Shown here: positions 25,352 through 35,294 of the stretch, piece by piece
Numbering within the stretch: the stretch's first letter is position 1
Layout: the number at the start of each line of letters is the position of its first letter
From: Arthrobacter sp. Edens01
GTDB taxonomy: Bacteria > Actinomycetota > Actinomycetes > Actinomycetales > Micrococcaceae
Direction of reading: 5' to 3'
Assembly: GCF_001307035.1 (NCBI RefSeq)
Contig: NZ_LKIU01000002.1
Location: 727,088-791,087 of the forward strand
Length of the DNA: 64,000 bases
Made by a program: the position numbers and the translations under genes
Notes under the pieces: model-generated
What the model saw: the letters and a program-made list of their open reading frames with translations, nothing else
Database searches by the model: none
What the model was told of the DNA's origin: nothing

Positions 25352-25825
25352 CTAGCGGGCCGCTTCGCTCTTGATTTCGTCCAGTGCCTTGTTGAAGCCC
25401 GAGCTGGTCAGCGAGGAAGAAGCGATTTTGTCCACCTTCACCTCATCAAGGGGTTTTCCAACGACCTCCTGCTGGACTCCACCAGTGAACTCGGCCTGGT
25501 AGCGCTTGGACGTCGGGTGGTTGCCGGACGTGGAAACTTCCACGTCCGTGACTACGCCGTCGCTCAGGGTCAGGGATACCGTGACCTCTTCCTTGGTGTT
25601 TGACGGCGGAATGTAGCTGCCCGTGGCGGTGTATTCACCGTTCTGGTACTGGCCGCCAGTTGCCGGCGCACCGCTGGACGCTGTACCGCTGGACGCTGCG
25701 GGCGTGGAAGCACCCGCTGCCTCGTCGGAAGCGGCGTCCTGGGCCGTTCCGGTGGAGCCGCAGCCGGCGGTTCCCAGCAGCGCCAGACCTGCGGCGGCAG
25801 TTAGCAGCGGTTTCTTGGAATTCAC
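25352..25825 (-). CDS. FMN-binding-domain lipoprotein
   Basis: A 157-residue lipoprotein: signal peptide with lipobox TAGC (Cys22), a Ser/Ala/Thr/Gly linker to about residue 57, then an FMN_bind domain (NGEYTATGSYIPP, DGVVTDVEVST). The region where this family carries covalent FMN, consensus Dxx(S/T)GA(S/T), reads D132-KIASSS-LTS here, so Ser138 is the best acceptor candidate and the usual G-A pair is replaced by Ser-Ser. Companion apbE downstream supports flavinylation. Start ATG at 25825 behind GAAGGAG. First gene of the operon. Confidence 0.88.
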   Translation of the reverse strand: MNSKKPLLTAAAGLALLGTAGCGSTGTAQDAASDEAAGASTPAASSGTASSGAPATGGQYQNGEYTATGSYIPPSNTKEEVTVSLTLSDGVVTDVEVSTSGNHPTSKRYQAEFTGGVQQEVVGKPLDEVKVDKIASSSLTSSGFNKALDEIKSEAAR

Positions 25826-25988
25826 GGATGCTCCTTCAATTGCAGGCGGGTCTTCCCCTCTTATTACAACCCATCAACGCCGCCGTGTGCCTTTCGGTGC
25901 CCGGCTGTGCTGCAGGACACATTTGCCCCCGGGCTGGAGATTCAGGTGACGCAAACCGGAGGAATAAGGCCGGTGTGTGCAGCCCCGC

Positions 25989-25994
25989 TATGCT
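25989..25994 (+). promoter_or_regulatory. -10 element of a probably leaderless argS
   Basis: TATGCT ends 6 nt before the GTG of argS and no Shine-Dalgarno is present, so transcription probably starts at or next to the start codon. No good -35 is visible. Confidence 0.5.
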
Positions 25995-26000
25995 TAACCG

Positions 26001-27650
26001 GTGACTCCTGAAGAACTTTCCTCTGCCGTAACTGCCTGCCTCAAAGACGCCATCGATGCGGGTGACTTCAGCATCGAGCTCCCCTCCGAGGTCCGCGTGG
26101 AGCGCCCGCGGAACCGGGACCACGGTGACTGGGCCACCAACATTGCGCTCCAGCTCTCCAAGCAGGCCGGTATGAACCCCCGCCAGTTCGCGGAAATCCT
26201 GTCCTCGCGGCTGGAGAAGATCGACGGCGTTGCCAAGGTTGACATTGCCGGACCCGGCTTCCTGAACATCACGCTCGACGCCGGTGCCGCGGGCGAGCTG
26301 GCGAAGGCAATCGTTGAAGCCGGCCCCTCCTACGGCCGCTCCGATGCGCTTTCCGGCACACGGATCAACCTGGAATTCGTTTCCGCCAACCCCACCGGTC
26401 CGATCCACCTGGGCGGAACCCGCTGGGCCGCCGTCGGCGACGCGCTGGCCCGGGTCTTCGAATCCCAGGGAGCTGAAGTCACCCGGGAGTACTACTTCAA
26501 TGACCACGGTGCGCAGATCGACCGCTTTGCCCGCTCCCTGCTGGCCTCGGCCAAGGGTGAGCCGGCGCCGGAGGACGGTTACGCCGGTGCCTACATCGAG
26601 GACATCGCCGCCCGCGTGCTCGCGGTTGAATCCAACATCCTGGAACTGCCGGAAGCGGAGGCGCAGGAGCGCTTCCGCGCCATCGGTGTGGACCTGATGT
26701 TCGGGGACATCAAGGAATCCCTGCACAACTTCGGCGTTGACTTCGACGTCTATTTCCACGAGGACTCCCTGCACGAAAACGGGCAGGTCGACAAGCTGCT
26801 GGAGCAGCTCAAGGGATCGAAGAACCTGTACGAGAAGGACGGCGCCTGGTGGTTGAACTCCACCGAGTTCGGCGACGACAAGGACCGCGTAGTCATCAAG
26901 TCCGACGGCAACGCCGCCTACATTGCCGGCGACATCGCCTACATCCAGAACAAGCGCGAGCGCGGCTTCGACCTGAATCTCTACATGCTGGGTGCGGACC
27001 ACCACGGCTACGTGGCACGCCTGAAGGCGGCTGCTGCTGCCCTGGGCCACGACCCGGAGTGCGTCGAGGTGCTGATCGGCCAGATGGTGAACCTGGTCAA
27101 GGACGGCAAGCCGGTCCGTATGTCCAAGCGCGCCGGAACCGTGGTCACGCTCGAAGACCTGGTTGACGCCGTGGGCGTTGACGCAGCCCGCTACACGCTG
27201 GCCCGGTTCTCCACGGATTCAAACATCGACATTGACCTGGACCTGCTGACCAAGCGCAGCAACGAAAACCCGGTGTTCTACGTCCAGTACGCCCACGCCC
27301 GGACCTACGCACTGGCCCGCAACGCCGAGGCCGCCGGCGTGGACAACTCCGCCTTTGACGCCACGCTGCTGTCCCACCCGACCGAAGGCGCACTGCTGGC
27401 TGCCCTTGGCCAGTACCCCGGTGTGGTGGCCCAGGCCAGCACGTTCCGGGAACCGCACCGCGTGGCACGCCATCTGGAAGTCATTGCCGGCACCTACCAC
27501 CGCTGGTACGACGCCTGCCGCATTGCCCCGCAGAACGGGGAAGAGGTCACGGACGTGAACCGTACCCGCCTGTGGCTGAACACGGCGGCCCGCCAGGTGC
27601 TGGCCAACGGCCTGGACCTGCTGGGCGTCTCCGCTCCGGAACGGATGTAA
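26001..27650 (+). CDS. argS: arginyl-tRNA synthetase
   Basis: A 549-residue class I aminoacyl-tRNA synthetase charging tRNA-Arg. It has the N-terminal Arg-tRNA-synthetase additional domain (residues 1-90), the catalytic core with HLGG in [19 protein letters not shown] (HIGH equivalent), the KMSK-like segment PVRMSKRAG, and the DALR anticodon-binding domain ending [12 protein letters not shown]. Full length. The GTG start coincides with a probable leaderless transcription start. The next gene begins 8 bp downstream. Confidence 0.97.
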   Translation: MTPEELSSAVTACLKDAIDAGDFSIELPSEVRVERPRNRDHGDWATNIALQLSKQAGMNPRQFAEILSSRLEKIDGVAKVDIAGPGFLNITLDAGAAGELAKAIVEAGPSYGRSDALSGTRINLEFVSANPTGPIHLGGTRWAAVGDALARVFESQGAEVTREYYFNDHGAQIDRFARSLLASAKGEPAPEDGYAGAYIEDIAARVLAVESNILELPEAEAQERFRAIGVDLMFGDIKESLHNFGVDFDVYFHEDSLHENGQVDKLLEQLKGSKNLYEKDGAWWLNSTEFGDDKDRVVIKSDGNAAYIAGDIAYIQNKRERGFDLNLYMLGADHHGYVARLKAAAAALGHDPECVEVLIGQMVNLVKDGKPVRMSKRAGTVVTLEDLVDAVGVDAARYTLARFSTDSNIDIDLDLLTKRSNENPVFYVQYAHARTYALARNAEAAGVDNSAFDATLLSHPTEGALLAALGQYPGVVAQASTFREPHRVARHLEVIAGTYHRWYDACRIAPQNGEEVTDVNRTRLWLNTAARQVLANGLDLLGVSAPERM

Positions 27651-27657
27651 GGAAAGC

Positions 27658-29079
27658 ATGAGCGTTTCCCCGCTGGCACCTGCTTGGCTCAGCCTGCCCG
27701 AAGACCCCAACGCCCTGCGTCCCGACATGTGGGCGCAGGACGTGCGGCGCGGAGAGCACGGCGAACTTGAGATCTCCGGAATCCCGGTCTCCGCCCTCGC
27801 GGCAGAGTTCGGCACCCCGGTGTTTGTGGTCTCGGAGGCTGATTTCCGGGCCCGTGCCCGGGACTTCAAGGATTCCTTCGACGCCGCTTTCGCCGAGGTC
27901 TGCGGGGGAGTGGACGTGTACTACGCGGGGAAGGCTTTCCTCTGCACCGAGATCGCACGCTGGGTCGGCGATGAAGGACTGCGGCTGGACACATGCTCCG
28001 GCGGCGAACTGGCTGTTGCCGCCCGTGCCGGCATCCCCGGTGCCAACCTGGGCCTGCACGGCAACAACAAGTCCGATGCCGAGCTGAACCGTGCGCTGGA
28101 CATGGAACTGGGCCGGATAGTTGTGGACTCCCTCCCGGAACTGCACCGGCTGGGTGCCCTTGCGCAGGACCGCGGCGTGCGCGCCAACGTAATGCTGCGG
28201 CTGACTCCCGGAGTGCATGCCCACACCCACGAGTTCATTGCCACCGCGCACGAGGACCAGAAGTTCGGCCTGTCCATGGCAGCCGATCCGGAAACCGGGA
28301 CGTCTCCGGCAGCCGAAGCTGTCGCCGCAGCACTGGAAAACCCCGGGATCAATCTGCTGGGCCTGCACAGCCACATTGGCTCGCAGATCTTCGACCCCGC
28401 CGGGTTCGAAGAAGCTGCCCGCCGCCTGCTGGCCTTCCTGGCCGAGGTCAGGGCAGTCCACGGCGTTGAACTGCCGGAACTGGACCTTGGCGGAGGCTAC
28501 GGCATTGCCTACACCGAGGCGGACACCCCGCGTCCGGCTGCGGAGATTGCACAGGCCATGGCCGCCGTCGTCTCCTCCACCTGCGCTGAGCTGGGCCTCG
28601 CTGCCCCGCGCATCTCGATTGAGCCCGGACGCGCGATCGTTGGGTCCACTACGTTCACGCTCTACCGCGCCGGCACCGTCAAGACTGTCCGCGTTGACAC
28701 GCCCGCCGGAGAAACGGCGGCGCGCCGCTATGTATCCGTGGACGGCGGGATGAGCGACAACGCCCGCCCGGTGCTTTACGACGCCGACTACTCCGCCGTG
28801 CTGGCCTCGCGCGCCTCGGAACATGACGCAGTTATGTCGCGCGTGGTTGGCAAACACTGCGAGAGCGGGGACATAGTGGTGAGGGATGTATATCTGCCCT
28901 CGGACGTGGACCACGGCGATCTCGTGGCTGTTCCCGGCACCGGCGCCTACTGCTGGGCGCTGTCGAGCAACTACAACTACATTGCCCGCCCGCCTGTTGT
29001 GGCTGTTAGGGACGGGGCCGCGCGGTTGATTATCCGCGGCGAAACCGAAGAAGACCTGCTGTCGCGGGACGTTTCATGA
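27658..29079 (+). CDS. lysA: diaminopimelate decarboxylase
   Basis: A 473-residue PLP enzyme (fold type III) converting meso-diaminopimelate to lysine. The PLP-lysine segment is DVYYAGKAFLC. HGNNKSDAEL, GLHSHIGSQIF, DLGGGYGIAYTE and EPGRAIVG are all family motifs, and the C-terminal catalytic Cys lies in GKHCESGDIV. It sits behind AAGGAAAGC and heads the lysA-hom-thrC-thrB aspartate-family operon, directly after argS, a frequent actinobacterial arrangement. Confidence 0.97.
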   Translation: MSVSPLAPAWLSLPEDPNALRPDMWAQDVRRGEHGELEISGIPVSALAAEFGTPVFVVSEADFRARARDFKDSFDAAFAEVCGGVDVYYAGKAFLCTEIARWVGDEGLRLDTCSGGELAVAARAGIPGANLGLHGNNKSDAELNRALDMELGRIVVDSLPELHRLGALAQDRGVRANVMLRLTPGVHAHTHEFIATAHEDQKFGLSMAADPETGTSPAAEAVAAALENPGINLLGLHSHIGSQIFDPAGFEEAARRLLAFLAEVRAVHGVELPELDLGGGYGIAYTEADTPRPAAEIAQAMAAVVSSTCAELGLAAPRISIEPGRAIVGSTTFTLYRAGTVKTVRVDTPAGETAARRYVSVDGGMSDNARPVLYDADYSAVLASRASEHDAVMSRVVGKHCESGDIVVRDVYLPSDVDHGDLVAVPGTGAYCWALSSNYNYIARPPVVAVRDGAARLIIRGETEEDLLSRDVS

Positions 29080-29102
29080 CCGGTATAGGAGAAGGCACAG
29101 CA

Positions 29103-30401
29103 ATGAAGACCCTCAAAGTGGCACTGTTGGGATGCGGGAACGTGGGATCCCAGGTGGCCCGGATCCTCATTGACGACGCCGCTGACCTCACCGCCCGCAC
29201 GGGAGCAAAGCTGGAGCTGGCCGGAATCGCCGTCCGCAACCCTGACGCACCCCGGGATGCCGAGCTGCCCCGCGAACTTTTCACCACGGACGCCGAGGCA
29301 CTGGTTGAATCGGCGGACATCGTGATTGAGCTGATGGGCGGCCTTGAGCCGGCCCGCACGCTGATCCTGCACGCAATCGGCCACGGTGCCTCCGTGGTCA
29401 CCGGCAACAAGGCACTGCTGGCAGCCGACGGGGCTGCCCTGTATGAGAAGGCCGACGCTGCCGGCGTCCGGCTGGCCTACGAAGCCGCCGTTGCCGGCGC
29501 CATCCCCATCCTCGGGCCGATCCGGGACAGCCTGTCCGGCGACCGGATCACCCGTGTGCTTGGCATCGTCAACGGCACCACCAACTACATCCTTGACCAG
29601 ATGGATTCCACCGGCGCACAGTTCGCCGATGCACTGGCCGAAGCCCAGCGCCTGGGCTACGCGGAAGCGGACCCGACCGCCGACGTCGAAGGCCACGACG
29701 CCGCTGCCAAGGGCGCGATCCTCGCATCCCTGGCCTTCCATACAACCTTCGACCTGGCCAACGTCTCCTGCGAAGGCATCTCCTCGATCACCGCGGAGGA
29801 CATTGCGGCGGCAAAGGACGCCGGCTTTGTCATCAAGCTGCTCGCGATCGCCGAAAAGCTGGAGGCCGACGGCGCCGAGGGCGTCAGCGTCCGGGTCCAC
29901 CCCACGCTCCTGCCGCGCACCCACCCCCTGGCAGCCGTCCACGGCGCGTTCAACGCAGTGTTCGTGGAGGCCGAAAACGCCGGCGAACTGATGTTCTACG
30001 GCCAGGGCGCCGGCGGCACACCGACCGCCTCCGCTGTTATGGGCGACGTCGTCACTGTTGCCCGCCGCCTGGTGCTGGGCGGCCATATGGGCGTCGAGGC
30101 GGCTTCCGGGCATGTCCCGGCCCTGCCGATGGACAAGGTCACCACCAGCTACAGCATTGGCCTTGACGTGGCCGACGCTCCCGGTGTCCTGTCCGCAGTG
30201 GCCCGGGTCTTCGCCGAGAACGGCGTCTCCATCGAGACCATGCGCCAAAAGAGCCACACCGACGCAGCCGGCGCCTCCGCCGAACTGCGCTTCGTGACCC
30301 ACCGTGCACCCGAGGCTGCGCTGGCGGCCACCGTGCAGGCCATCAAGGGCCTGGACGTCATCAATTCCGTTACATCCGTCCTGCGGGTAGAAGGAGTCTA
30401 G
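29103..30401 (+). CDS. hom: homoserine dehydrogenase
   Basis: A 432-residue NAD(P)-dependent homoserine dehydrogenase at the branch to threonine and methionine. It has the Rossmann motif [12 protein letters not shown], a catalytic domain with [11 protein letters not shown] and [18 protein letters not shown], and a C-terminal ACT domain ([20 protein letters not shown]) that usually mediates threonine feedback. An ATG at 29076 overlapping lysA would add nine residues. The ATG at 29103 has GAAGG at good spacing and the expected N-terminus, so it is preferred. Confidence 0.96.
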   Translation: MKTLKVALLGCGNVGSQVARILIDDAADLTARTGAKLELAGIAVRNPDAPRDAELPRELFTTDAEALVESADIVIELMGGLEPARTLILHAIGHGASVVTGNKALLAADGAALYEKADAAGVRLAYEAAVAGAIPILGPIRDSLSGDRITRVLGIVNGTTNYILDQMDSTGAQFADALAEAQRLGYAEADPTADVEGHDAAAKGAILASLAFHTTFDLANVSCEGISSITAEDIAAAKDAGFVIKLLAIAEKLEADGAEGVSVRVHPTLLPRTHPLAAVHGAFNAVFVEAENAGELMFYGQGAGGTPTASAVMGDVVTVARRLVLGGHMGVEAASGHVPALPMDKVTTSYSIGLDVADAPGVLSAVARVFAENGVSIETMRQKSHTDAAGASAELRFVTHRAPEAALAATVQAIKGLDVINSVTSVLRVEGV

Positions 30402-30405
30402 AACC

Positions 30406-31530
30406 TTGGCTCATCAATGGCGCGGCGTCATCCGCGAATACGCCGACCGTCTCCCGGTCACCGAGAAGACCGAAGTCATCACGCTCGGTGAAGGCGGCAC
30501 CCCGCTGGTCCATGCGAAGGCCCTCTCCGAACTGACCGGCAATGAGGTCTACCTCAAGGTCGAAGGCATGAACCCCACCGGGTCCTTCAAGGACCGCGGC
30601 ATGACCATGGCAATCACCGCTGCCGTGGAAGCCGGAGCGAAGGCAGTTGTCTGTGCCTCTACCGGCAACACCAGTGCCTCCGCTGCTGCCTACGCGACAC
30701 AGGCCGGACTCACCTGCGCGGTGCTGGTCCCGGACGGCAAGATCTCGATGGGCAAGCTGAGCCAGGCGATCGCGCACGGTGCGCAGCTGCTGCAGGTCAA
30801 CGGCAACTTCGACAACTGCCTTGAGGTTGCCCGGAAGCTGGCCGAGGCCTACCCGGTCTTCCTGGTCAACTCGGTGAACCCGGCCCGCATCGAAGGCCAG
30901 AAGACCGCCTCCTTCGAGGTCGTCGACTTCCTGGGCGACGCACCGGACTACCACCTGCTGCCGGTCGGCAACGCCGGAAACATCACCGCATACTGGCGCG
31001 GCTACCAGGAATACGCCCAGCCCTGGACCAACAACGCCGGTACCGAGCTGGCACCGGTCGCCACCAAGACTCCGGTTATGTGGGGCTTCCAGGCCGAGGG
31101 CGCATCCCCGCTGGTCAAGGGCCACCCCGTGACAGATCCTGACACCATTGCCACGGCCATCCGGATTGGCAACCCCGCGTCCTGGGACCAGGCAATCGCT
31201 GCCCGCGACGAATCCGGCGGCCTCATCGAAGCAGTCACGGATACCGAAATCCTTGAAGCCCACCGCTGGCTTTCCTCCCGCGAGGGTGTCTTCGTGGAAC
31301 CTGCCTCCGCGGCCGGTGTGGCGGGACTGCTCAAGAAGCACGCAGCCGGAGAGGCTCCCACGGGCAAGAAGATCGTCATCACCGTTACCGGCCACGGCCT
31401 GAAGGACCCGCAGTGGGCCCTGCGTACCGCCGACGGATCCGACGTTGAGCCCACCAAGGTGGACTTCGACGTCGTCAGCGTGGCCGCTGCACTGGGCCTT
31501 GAAGAGGCCGCCCCGGCCTCGGCCGGCTAG
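30406..31530 (+). CDS. thrC: threonine synthase
   Basis: A 374-residue PLP enzyme making threonine from O-phosphohomoserine. PLP lysine in [25 protein letters not shown] and [14 protein letters not shown] are phosphate and PLP loops. The start is a TTG at 30406, 9 nt after AAGGAG and 4 bp after the hom stop; no better ATG or GTG exists near the conserved N-terminus. Confidence 0.96.
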   Translation: MAHQWRGVIREYADRLPVTEKTEVITLGEGGTPLVHAKALSELTGNEVYLKVEGMNPTGSFKDRGMTMAITAAVEAGAKAVVCASTGNTSASAAAYATQAGLTCAVLVPDGKISMGKLSQAIAHGAQLLQVNGNFDNCLEVARKLAEAYPVFLVNSVNPARIEGQKTASFEVVDFLGDAPDYHLLPVGNAGNITAYWRGYQEYAQPWTNNAGTELAPVATKTPVMWGFQAEGASPLVKGHPVTDPDTIATAIRIGNPASWDQAIAARDESGGLIEAVTDTEILEAHRWLSSREGVFVEPASAAGVAGLLKKHAAGEAPTGKKIVITVTGHGLKDPQWALRTADGSDVEPTKVDFDVVSVAAALGLEEAAPASAG

Positions 31531-31538
31531 GGCAGGCC

Positions 31539-32516
31539 GTGAAGGTGGAAGTCCAGGCTGCGGACGCAGCGTCCGGTGACCGGATTGCAGCGGGCCAGGA
31601 CCTTTCGGTCCGGGTCCCTGCGACCAGCGCCAACCTGGGTCCGGGATTCGATTCGCTGGGCATGGCCGTCTCGCTGTACGACACCGTGCGGGTCCGCACC
31701 ACGGATTCGGACACGGTCCGGGTGCGGGTCCGTGGTGAAGGCCAGGACGTGCTTCCAACGGACGAAACGCATTTGGTGGCACGGACCATCGCGGACACCA
31801 TCCGCCGGGCCGGGTTCGTCGCAGGCGGGTTTGAGCTTGAGTGCGAGAACGTGATTCCGCATGGCAGGGGCCTCGGCTCCTCCGCCTCGGCCATTGTGTC
31901 CGGAGTCCTGGCGGGAAACGCGCTCCTGCCCGCTTCCGCCCGCCTGGATGCCGCCGGCCTGCTGCACGCCTGCTCGGCGCTGGAAGGCCACCCGGACAAC
32001 GTGGCACCGGCTCTGTCCGGTGCGCTGGCGGTGTCCTGGGAGGAAGCCGGCGTATTCCGCTCCATCCGGGCCGGTGTACATCCGGACATTGTGCCCGTTG
32101 TCGCCATTCCAGCCACTGAACTTTCCACCGAAAGCGCCCGCGGGCTGTTGCCGGCGGCCGTGCCGCACCGCGATGCCGCCGCGAACTCCGGACGTGCGGC
32201 GCTGCTGATGCACGCCATGACCACGGATCCGTCGCTGCTCCGCGAAGCAACCGAGGACTTCCTGCACCAGGGCTACCGGGCCCCCGCCATGGCCCCGAGC
32301 GCTGACCTCATCCGTGCCCTGCGCAGTGAAGGATACGCGGCCGTCGTCTCCGGCGCCGGGCCAACGGTTATGACGCTCGCCCCGGACGCGGACCAGGCAC
32401 GCGCCGCAGAGGAATTCATCTCCGCCTACCTGGACGCACACAGCGGCCAAAACTGGCGTGTGCTGGGGCTTGGCGTCGACCAGGATGGTGCTAGAGTGGT
32501 ACTGCACCATCGGTAA
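31539..32516 (+). CDS. thrB: homoserine kinase
   Basis: A 325-residue GHMP kinase phosphorylating homoserine. It contains PATSANLGPGFDSLGMA near the N-terminus, the ATP-binding loop PHGRGLGSSASAIVSG, and the C-terminal VVSGAGPTVMTL motif. GTG start 8 bp after thrC. The 3' end carries a good promoter sequence for the downstream rho gene. Confidence 0.96.
   Translation: MKVEVQAADAASGDRIAAGQDLSVRVPATSANLGPGFDSLGMAVSLYDTVRVRTTDSDTVRVRVRGEGQDVLPTDETHLVARTIADTIRRAGFVAGGFELECENVIPHGRGLGSSASAIVSGVLAGNALLPASARLDAAGLLHACSALEGHPDNVAPALSGALAVSWEEAGVFRSIRAGVHPDIVPVVAIPATELSTESARGLLPAAVPHRDAAANSGRAALLMHAMTTDPSLLREATEDFLHQGYRAPAMAPSADLIRALRSEGYAAVVSGAGPTVMTLAPDADQARAAEEFISAYLDAHSGQNWRVLGLGVDQDGARVVLHHR
32470..32497 (+). 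promoter_or_regulatory. candidate rho promoter inside thrB
   Basis: TTGGCG (32470-32475), a 16-nt spacer and TAGAGT (32492-32497) form a near-consensus actinobacterial housekeeping promoter at the 3' end of thrB. Predicted transcription start is near 32504, about 464 nt upstream of the rho start codon. Confidence 0.6.
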
Positions 32517-32967
32517 ATACCCGTAACTCGGTATGTCACCGTATTTGTGCTTCCACCGGCAGGTCGTCCCGTTCTGTGGACCACCGTGGCTTGTTCCTAA
32601 GACCGGATTGTTGACTGTGTTGGCTGTGCTCTGCAGCTTCCAGCCCAGATGTGCTGGCGGCAAATACAGCCTTCATAACGATTCGGACGGCTGGGCAAAG
32701 TCGACCCGCGGAAACGCAAGCATCGGTGTAGCCTTCCGGAGACTGCCAAGAAACGGTCAGTCGATGATTATCTGATCCAGGTGTTTTCAGGCAGCGAAGC
32801 TGCCGTAACTACCGTGGACTCTCCAATCAAGGCACCAGCAGATTCACCGTTGCCGGGAATCCCCGCAGCAGGTGAACCCTGGACCGCATGTCAGATCATC
32901 GGTCCAAGGGCCATTCAACGCGGCCGGCATCCATGCCGGACCGCCCGACGAGGGGGAAGGATCCTTC
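32504..32967 (+). promoter_or_regulatory. long 5' leader of rho
   Basis: About 460 nt separate the candidate promoter from rho. An 80-codon ORF (32533-32775) in it has no family character. A small hairpin GGCAGC-GAA-GCTGCC is at 32790-32804. Long leaders mediating autogenous, Rho-dependent control are known for rho in other bacteria; that role here is inferred. Confidence 0.5.
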
Positions 32968-35115
32968 GTGACAGATACCACCGACCTGACTGCAGGTGTG
33001 GACTCATCAGCATCCGCCGGTTCCAACGGCGAAACAAATTCAAAGAGCTCCGGTCTTGCCGGCCTGAAGCTTGCACAGCTGCAGGCACTGGCCGGCCAGC
33101 TGGGCATCACCGGCGGATCCCGCATGCGCAAGGGCGATCTGGTTACGGCCATTTCAAACCACCAGCGCGGGGGAGCAGTGGCAGACCGTGCCGCAGCTGA
33201 CCGTCCGGTACGCGGCTCCAAGGCTGAGGCCACAAAGGCTGACAAGGCCGGAGCCGACCGTCCGGTAAAGGAAGCTGCCGCACCGGCAGCTGCCGCTGCA
33301 CCGGCCGCTGAGGCTCCCGCTGCCGCTGAGGGCGAGAAGGCCGCCGAGCGTCCGTCCCGCACCCGCAACCGCAACCGCCGTGCAGCGAGCGACGGCGTCG
33401 TCACTCCCGCCGCCGGTGAGGCACCGGAGGCGGCACAGGCAGAGGCCCCCGCAGCCGCACCGGCTCAGGAAGGCACCCGCGAAGAGGGTCAGCGCGAGCG
33501 CGGCCGCAACCGCCGCAACCGCCGCAGTGACAGCGAAACTTCCAGTGAAGGGAACGCCGCAGAGACTGCAGGCGCGGACGCTTCACAGGAAAAGGGCGAC
33601 TCTTCCCGTGAGTCCCGTGAGGACGACCGCGGCGAACGCCAGGGCCGCAACCGGAACCGCAATGACCGGGACAACAACCGGAATGACCGCGAGAACAACC
33701 GGGACAACAACCGGAACGACCGGGACAACAACCGCAGCGACCGCGAGAACAACCGGAACGACCGCGACAACAACCGCAGCGACCGCGACAACCGCGATTC
33801 CGACGGTGACGACAACAGCCGCAGCGGACGCAACCGCCGGAACCGGAACCGGAACGACCGCAATGACCGCGGCGACCGCAACGACCGCTTCCGCGACCGC
33901 AATGAGCGCCGCCGCAACCGCGACCGCAGCCCCGAGGTTGACGACGTCGAGGTCACTGAAGACGACGTGCTGCTGCCCGTCGCCGGCATCCTGGACGTCC
34001 TGGAGAACTACGCGTTCGTCCGCACCTCCGGTTACCTGCCGGGCCCGAACGATGTCTACGTTTCCCTGGCACAGGTAAAGAAGTACAACCTGCGCAAGGG
34101 CGACGCCGTGGTTGGCGCCATCCGTGCACCCCGTGAGGGAGAGAACCAGGGCAACACTGCGCGCCAGAAGTTCAACGCGCTGGTCCGCCTGACCTCCGTC
34201 AACGGCAAGCCGGCCGAGGACAACAAGGACCGCGTCGAGTTCAACAAGCTGGTTCCGCTGTACCCCTCCGAGCGCCTGCGCCTGGAGACCTCGCCCAAAG
34301 TGATCGGCCCCCGCGTCATCGACCTGGTTGCCCCGATCGGCAAGGGCCAGCGCGGCCTGATCGTCTCCCCGCCCAAGGCGGGCAAGACGCTGATCCTGCA
34401 GGCGATCGCCAACGCGATCTCCATCAACAACCCCGAAGTACACCTGATGATGGTCCTCGTGGACGAACGTCCCGAAGAAGTCACCGACATGCAGCGCACC
34501 GTCAAGGGCGAGGTCATTGCCTCCACCTTCGACCGTCCCGCCGATGACCACACCACGGTTGCCGAACTCGCCATTGAGCGGGCCAAGCGCCTCGTGGAAA
34601 TGGGCAACGACGTCGTGGTCCTCCTGGACTCCATGACCCGTCTGGGCCGTGCCTACAACCTGGCCGCTCCGGCGTCGGGCCGTATCCTCTCCGGCGGTGT
34701 CGATTCTTCGGCCCTGTACCCGCCGAAGCGTTTCTTCGGTGCAGCCCGAAACATCGAAAACGGCGGCTCGCTGACCATCCTCGCAACTGCTCTCGTTGAG
34801 ACCGGTTCCAAGATGGACGAGGTCATCTTCGAGGAGTTCAAGGGCACCGGCAACATGGAACTGCGCCTTTCCCGCAACCTCGCGGACAAGCGCATCTTCC
34901 CCGCTGTGGACGTCAACGCCTCGGGCACCCGCCGCGAAGAGAACCTGCTCTCCGCTGAAGAGGTCAAGATCATGTGGCGCCTGCGCCGCGTCCTTTCCGG
35001 TCTTGATACCCAGCAGGCACTGGAGCTCCTCACCGGCAAGATCAAGGAAACGCAGTCCAACGTTGAGTTCCTGATGCAGGTGCAGAAGACCACCCTGGGC
35101 ACCAAGAACGATTAG
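32968..35115 (+). CDS. rho: transcription termination factor Rho
   Basis: A 715-residue Rho, far longer than E. coli Rho (419). Residues 25-65 are a Rho N-terminal SAP-like domain (LAGLKLAQLQALAGQLGITG). Residues 70-225 are Ala/Glu/Arg-rich, and about 228-322 are a disordered Arg/Asn/Asp repeat. The RNA-binding cold-shock domain follows (AGILDVLENYAFVRTSGYLPG), then the RecA-like ATPase: Walker A SPPKAGKT near residue 468, LVDERPEEVTD, VVLLDSMTRLGRAYN, and the Q-loop/R-loop region. The in-frame ORF extends to 32872, but the GTG at 32968 after GGGGGAAGG gives the expected N-terminus. Confidence 0.97.
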   Translation: MTDTTDLTAGVDSSASAGSNGETNSKSSGLAGLKLAQLQALAGQLGITGGSRMRKGDLVTAISNHQRGGAVADRAAADRPVRGSKAEATKADKAGADRPVKEAAAPAAAAAPAAEAPAAAEGEKAAERPSRTRNRNRRAASDGVVTPAAGEAPEAAQAEAPAAAPAQEGTREEGQRERGRNRRNRRSDSETSSEGNAAETAGADASQEKGDSSRESREDDRGERQGRNRNRNDRDNNRNDRENNRDNNRNDRDNNRSDRENNRNDRDNNRSDRDNRDSDGDDNSRSGRNRRNRNRNDRNDRGDRNDRFRDRNERRRNRDRSPEVDDVEVTEDDVLLPVAGILDVLENYAFVRTSGYLPGPNDVYVSLAQVKKYNLRKGDAVVGAIRAPREGENQGNTARQKFNALVRLTSVNGKPAEDNKDRVEFNKLVPLYPSERLRLETSPKVIGPRVIDLVAPIGKGQRGLIVSPPKAGKTLILQAIANAISINNPEVHLMMVLVDERPEEVTDMQRTVKGEVIASTFDRPADDHTTVAELAIERAKRLVEMGNDVVVLLDSMTRLGRAYNLAAPASGRILSGGVDSSALYPPKRFFGAARNIENGGSLTILATALVETGSKMDEVIFEEFKGTGNMELRLSRNLADKRIFPAVDVNASGTRREENLLSAEEVKIMWRLRRVLSGLDTQQALELLTGKIKETQSNVEFLMQVQKTTLGTKND
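33651..33935 (+). repeat. degenerate repeat encoding Rho Arg/Asn/Asp tract
   Basis: About 285 bp of short degenerate repeats built on GACCGCGACAACAACCGG-like units encode alternating N-R-N-D-R-D blocks in the Rho insertion. The variable unit length suggests expansion by slippage while keeping frame. Confidence 0.8.
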
Positions 35116-35126
35116 CTGCCTGACCT

Positions 35127-35173
35127 AGCCGCTCATGCCCGGCCCTCTTCGGAGGACCCGGGCCTGGGCGGCT
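35127..35173 (+). terminator. candidate rho terminator hairpin
   Basis: A long imperfect stem: AGCCG/CGGCT outer, GCCCGG/CCGGGC middle, CCTC-TTCG-GAGG inner with a UUCG tetraloop. It lies 12 nt after the rho stop. No T-run follows. Confidence 0.5.
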
Positions 35174-35294
35174 TGGCAGTTAACCGGCAGCCCGATTATT
35201 CACGGGTGCCGATCCGGGTGAGAATGGTTCTAAGACAGCAGCGGGATGCGCAGTAACCGGCGTACCCCAACGCGCGAAGAAGGAATGGAAAACA

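Noticed and set aside
32533-32775. 80-codon ORF in the rho leader
   Set aside because: No family character, no good Shine-Dalgarno; more likely untranslated leader.
33651-33935. possible CRISPR or tandem-repeat array
   Set aside because: The repeats are in frame with rho, have variable unit length and no unique spacers; they encode a disordered tract.
33583-34551. 322-codon minus-strand ORF opposite rho
   Set aside because: Val/Ala-rich mirror of the Rho Arg/Asn/Asp repeat, not a membrane protein gene.
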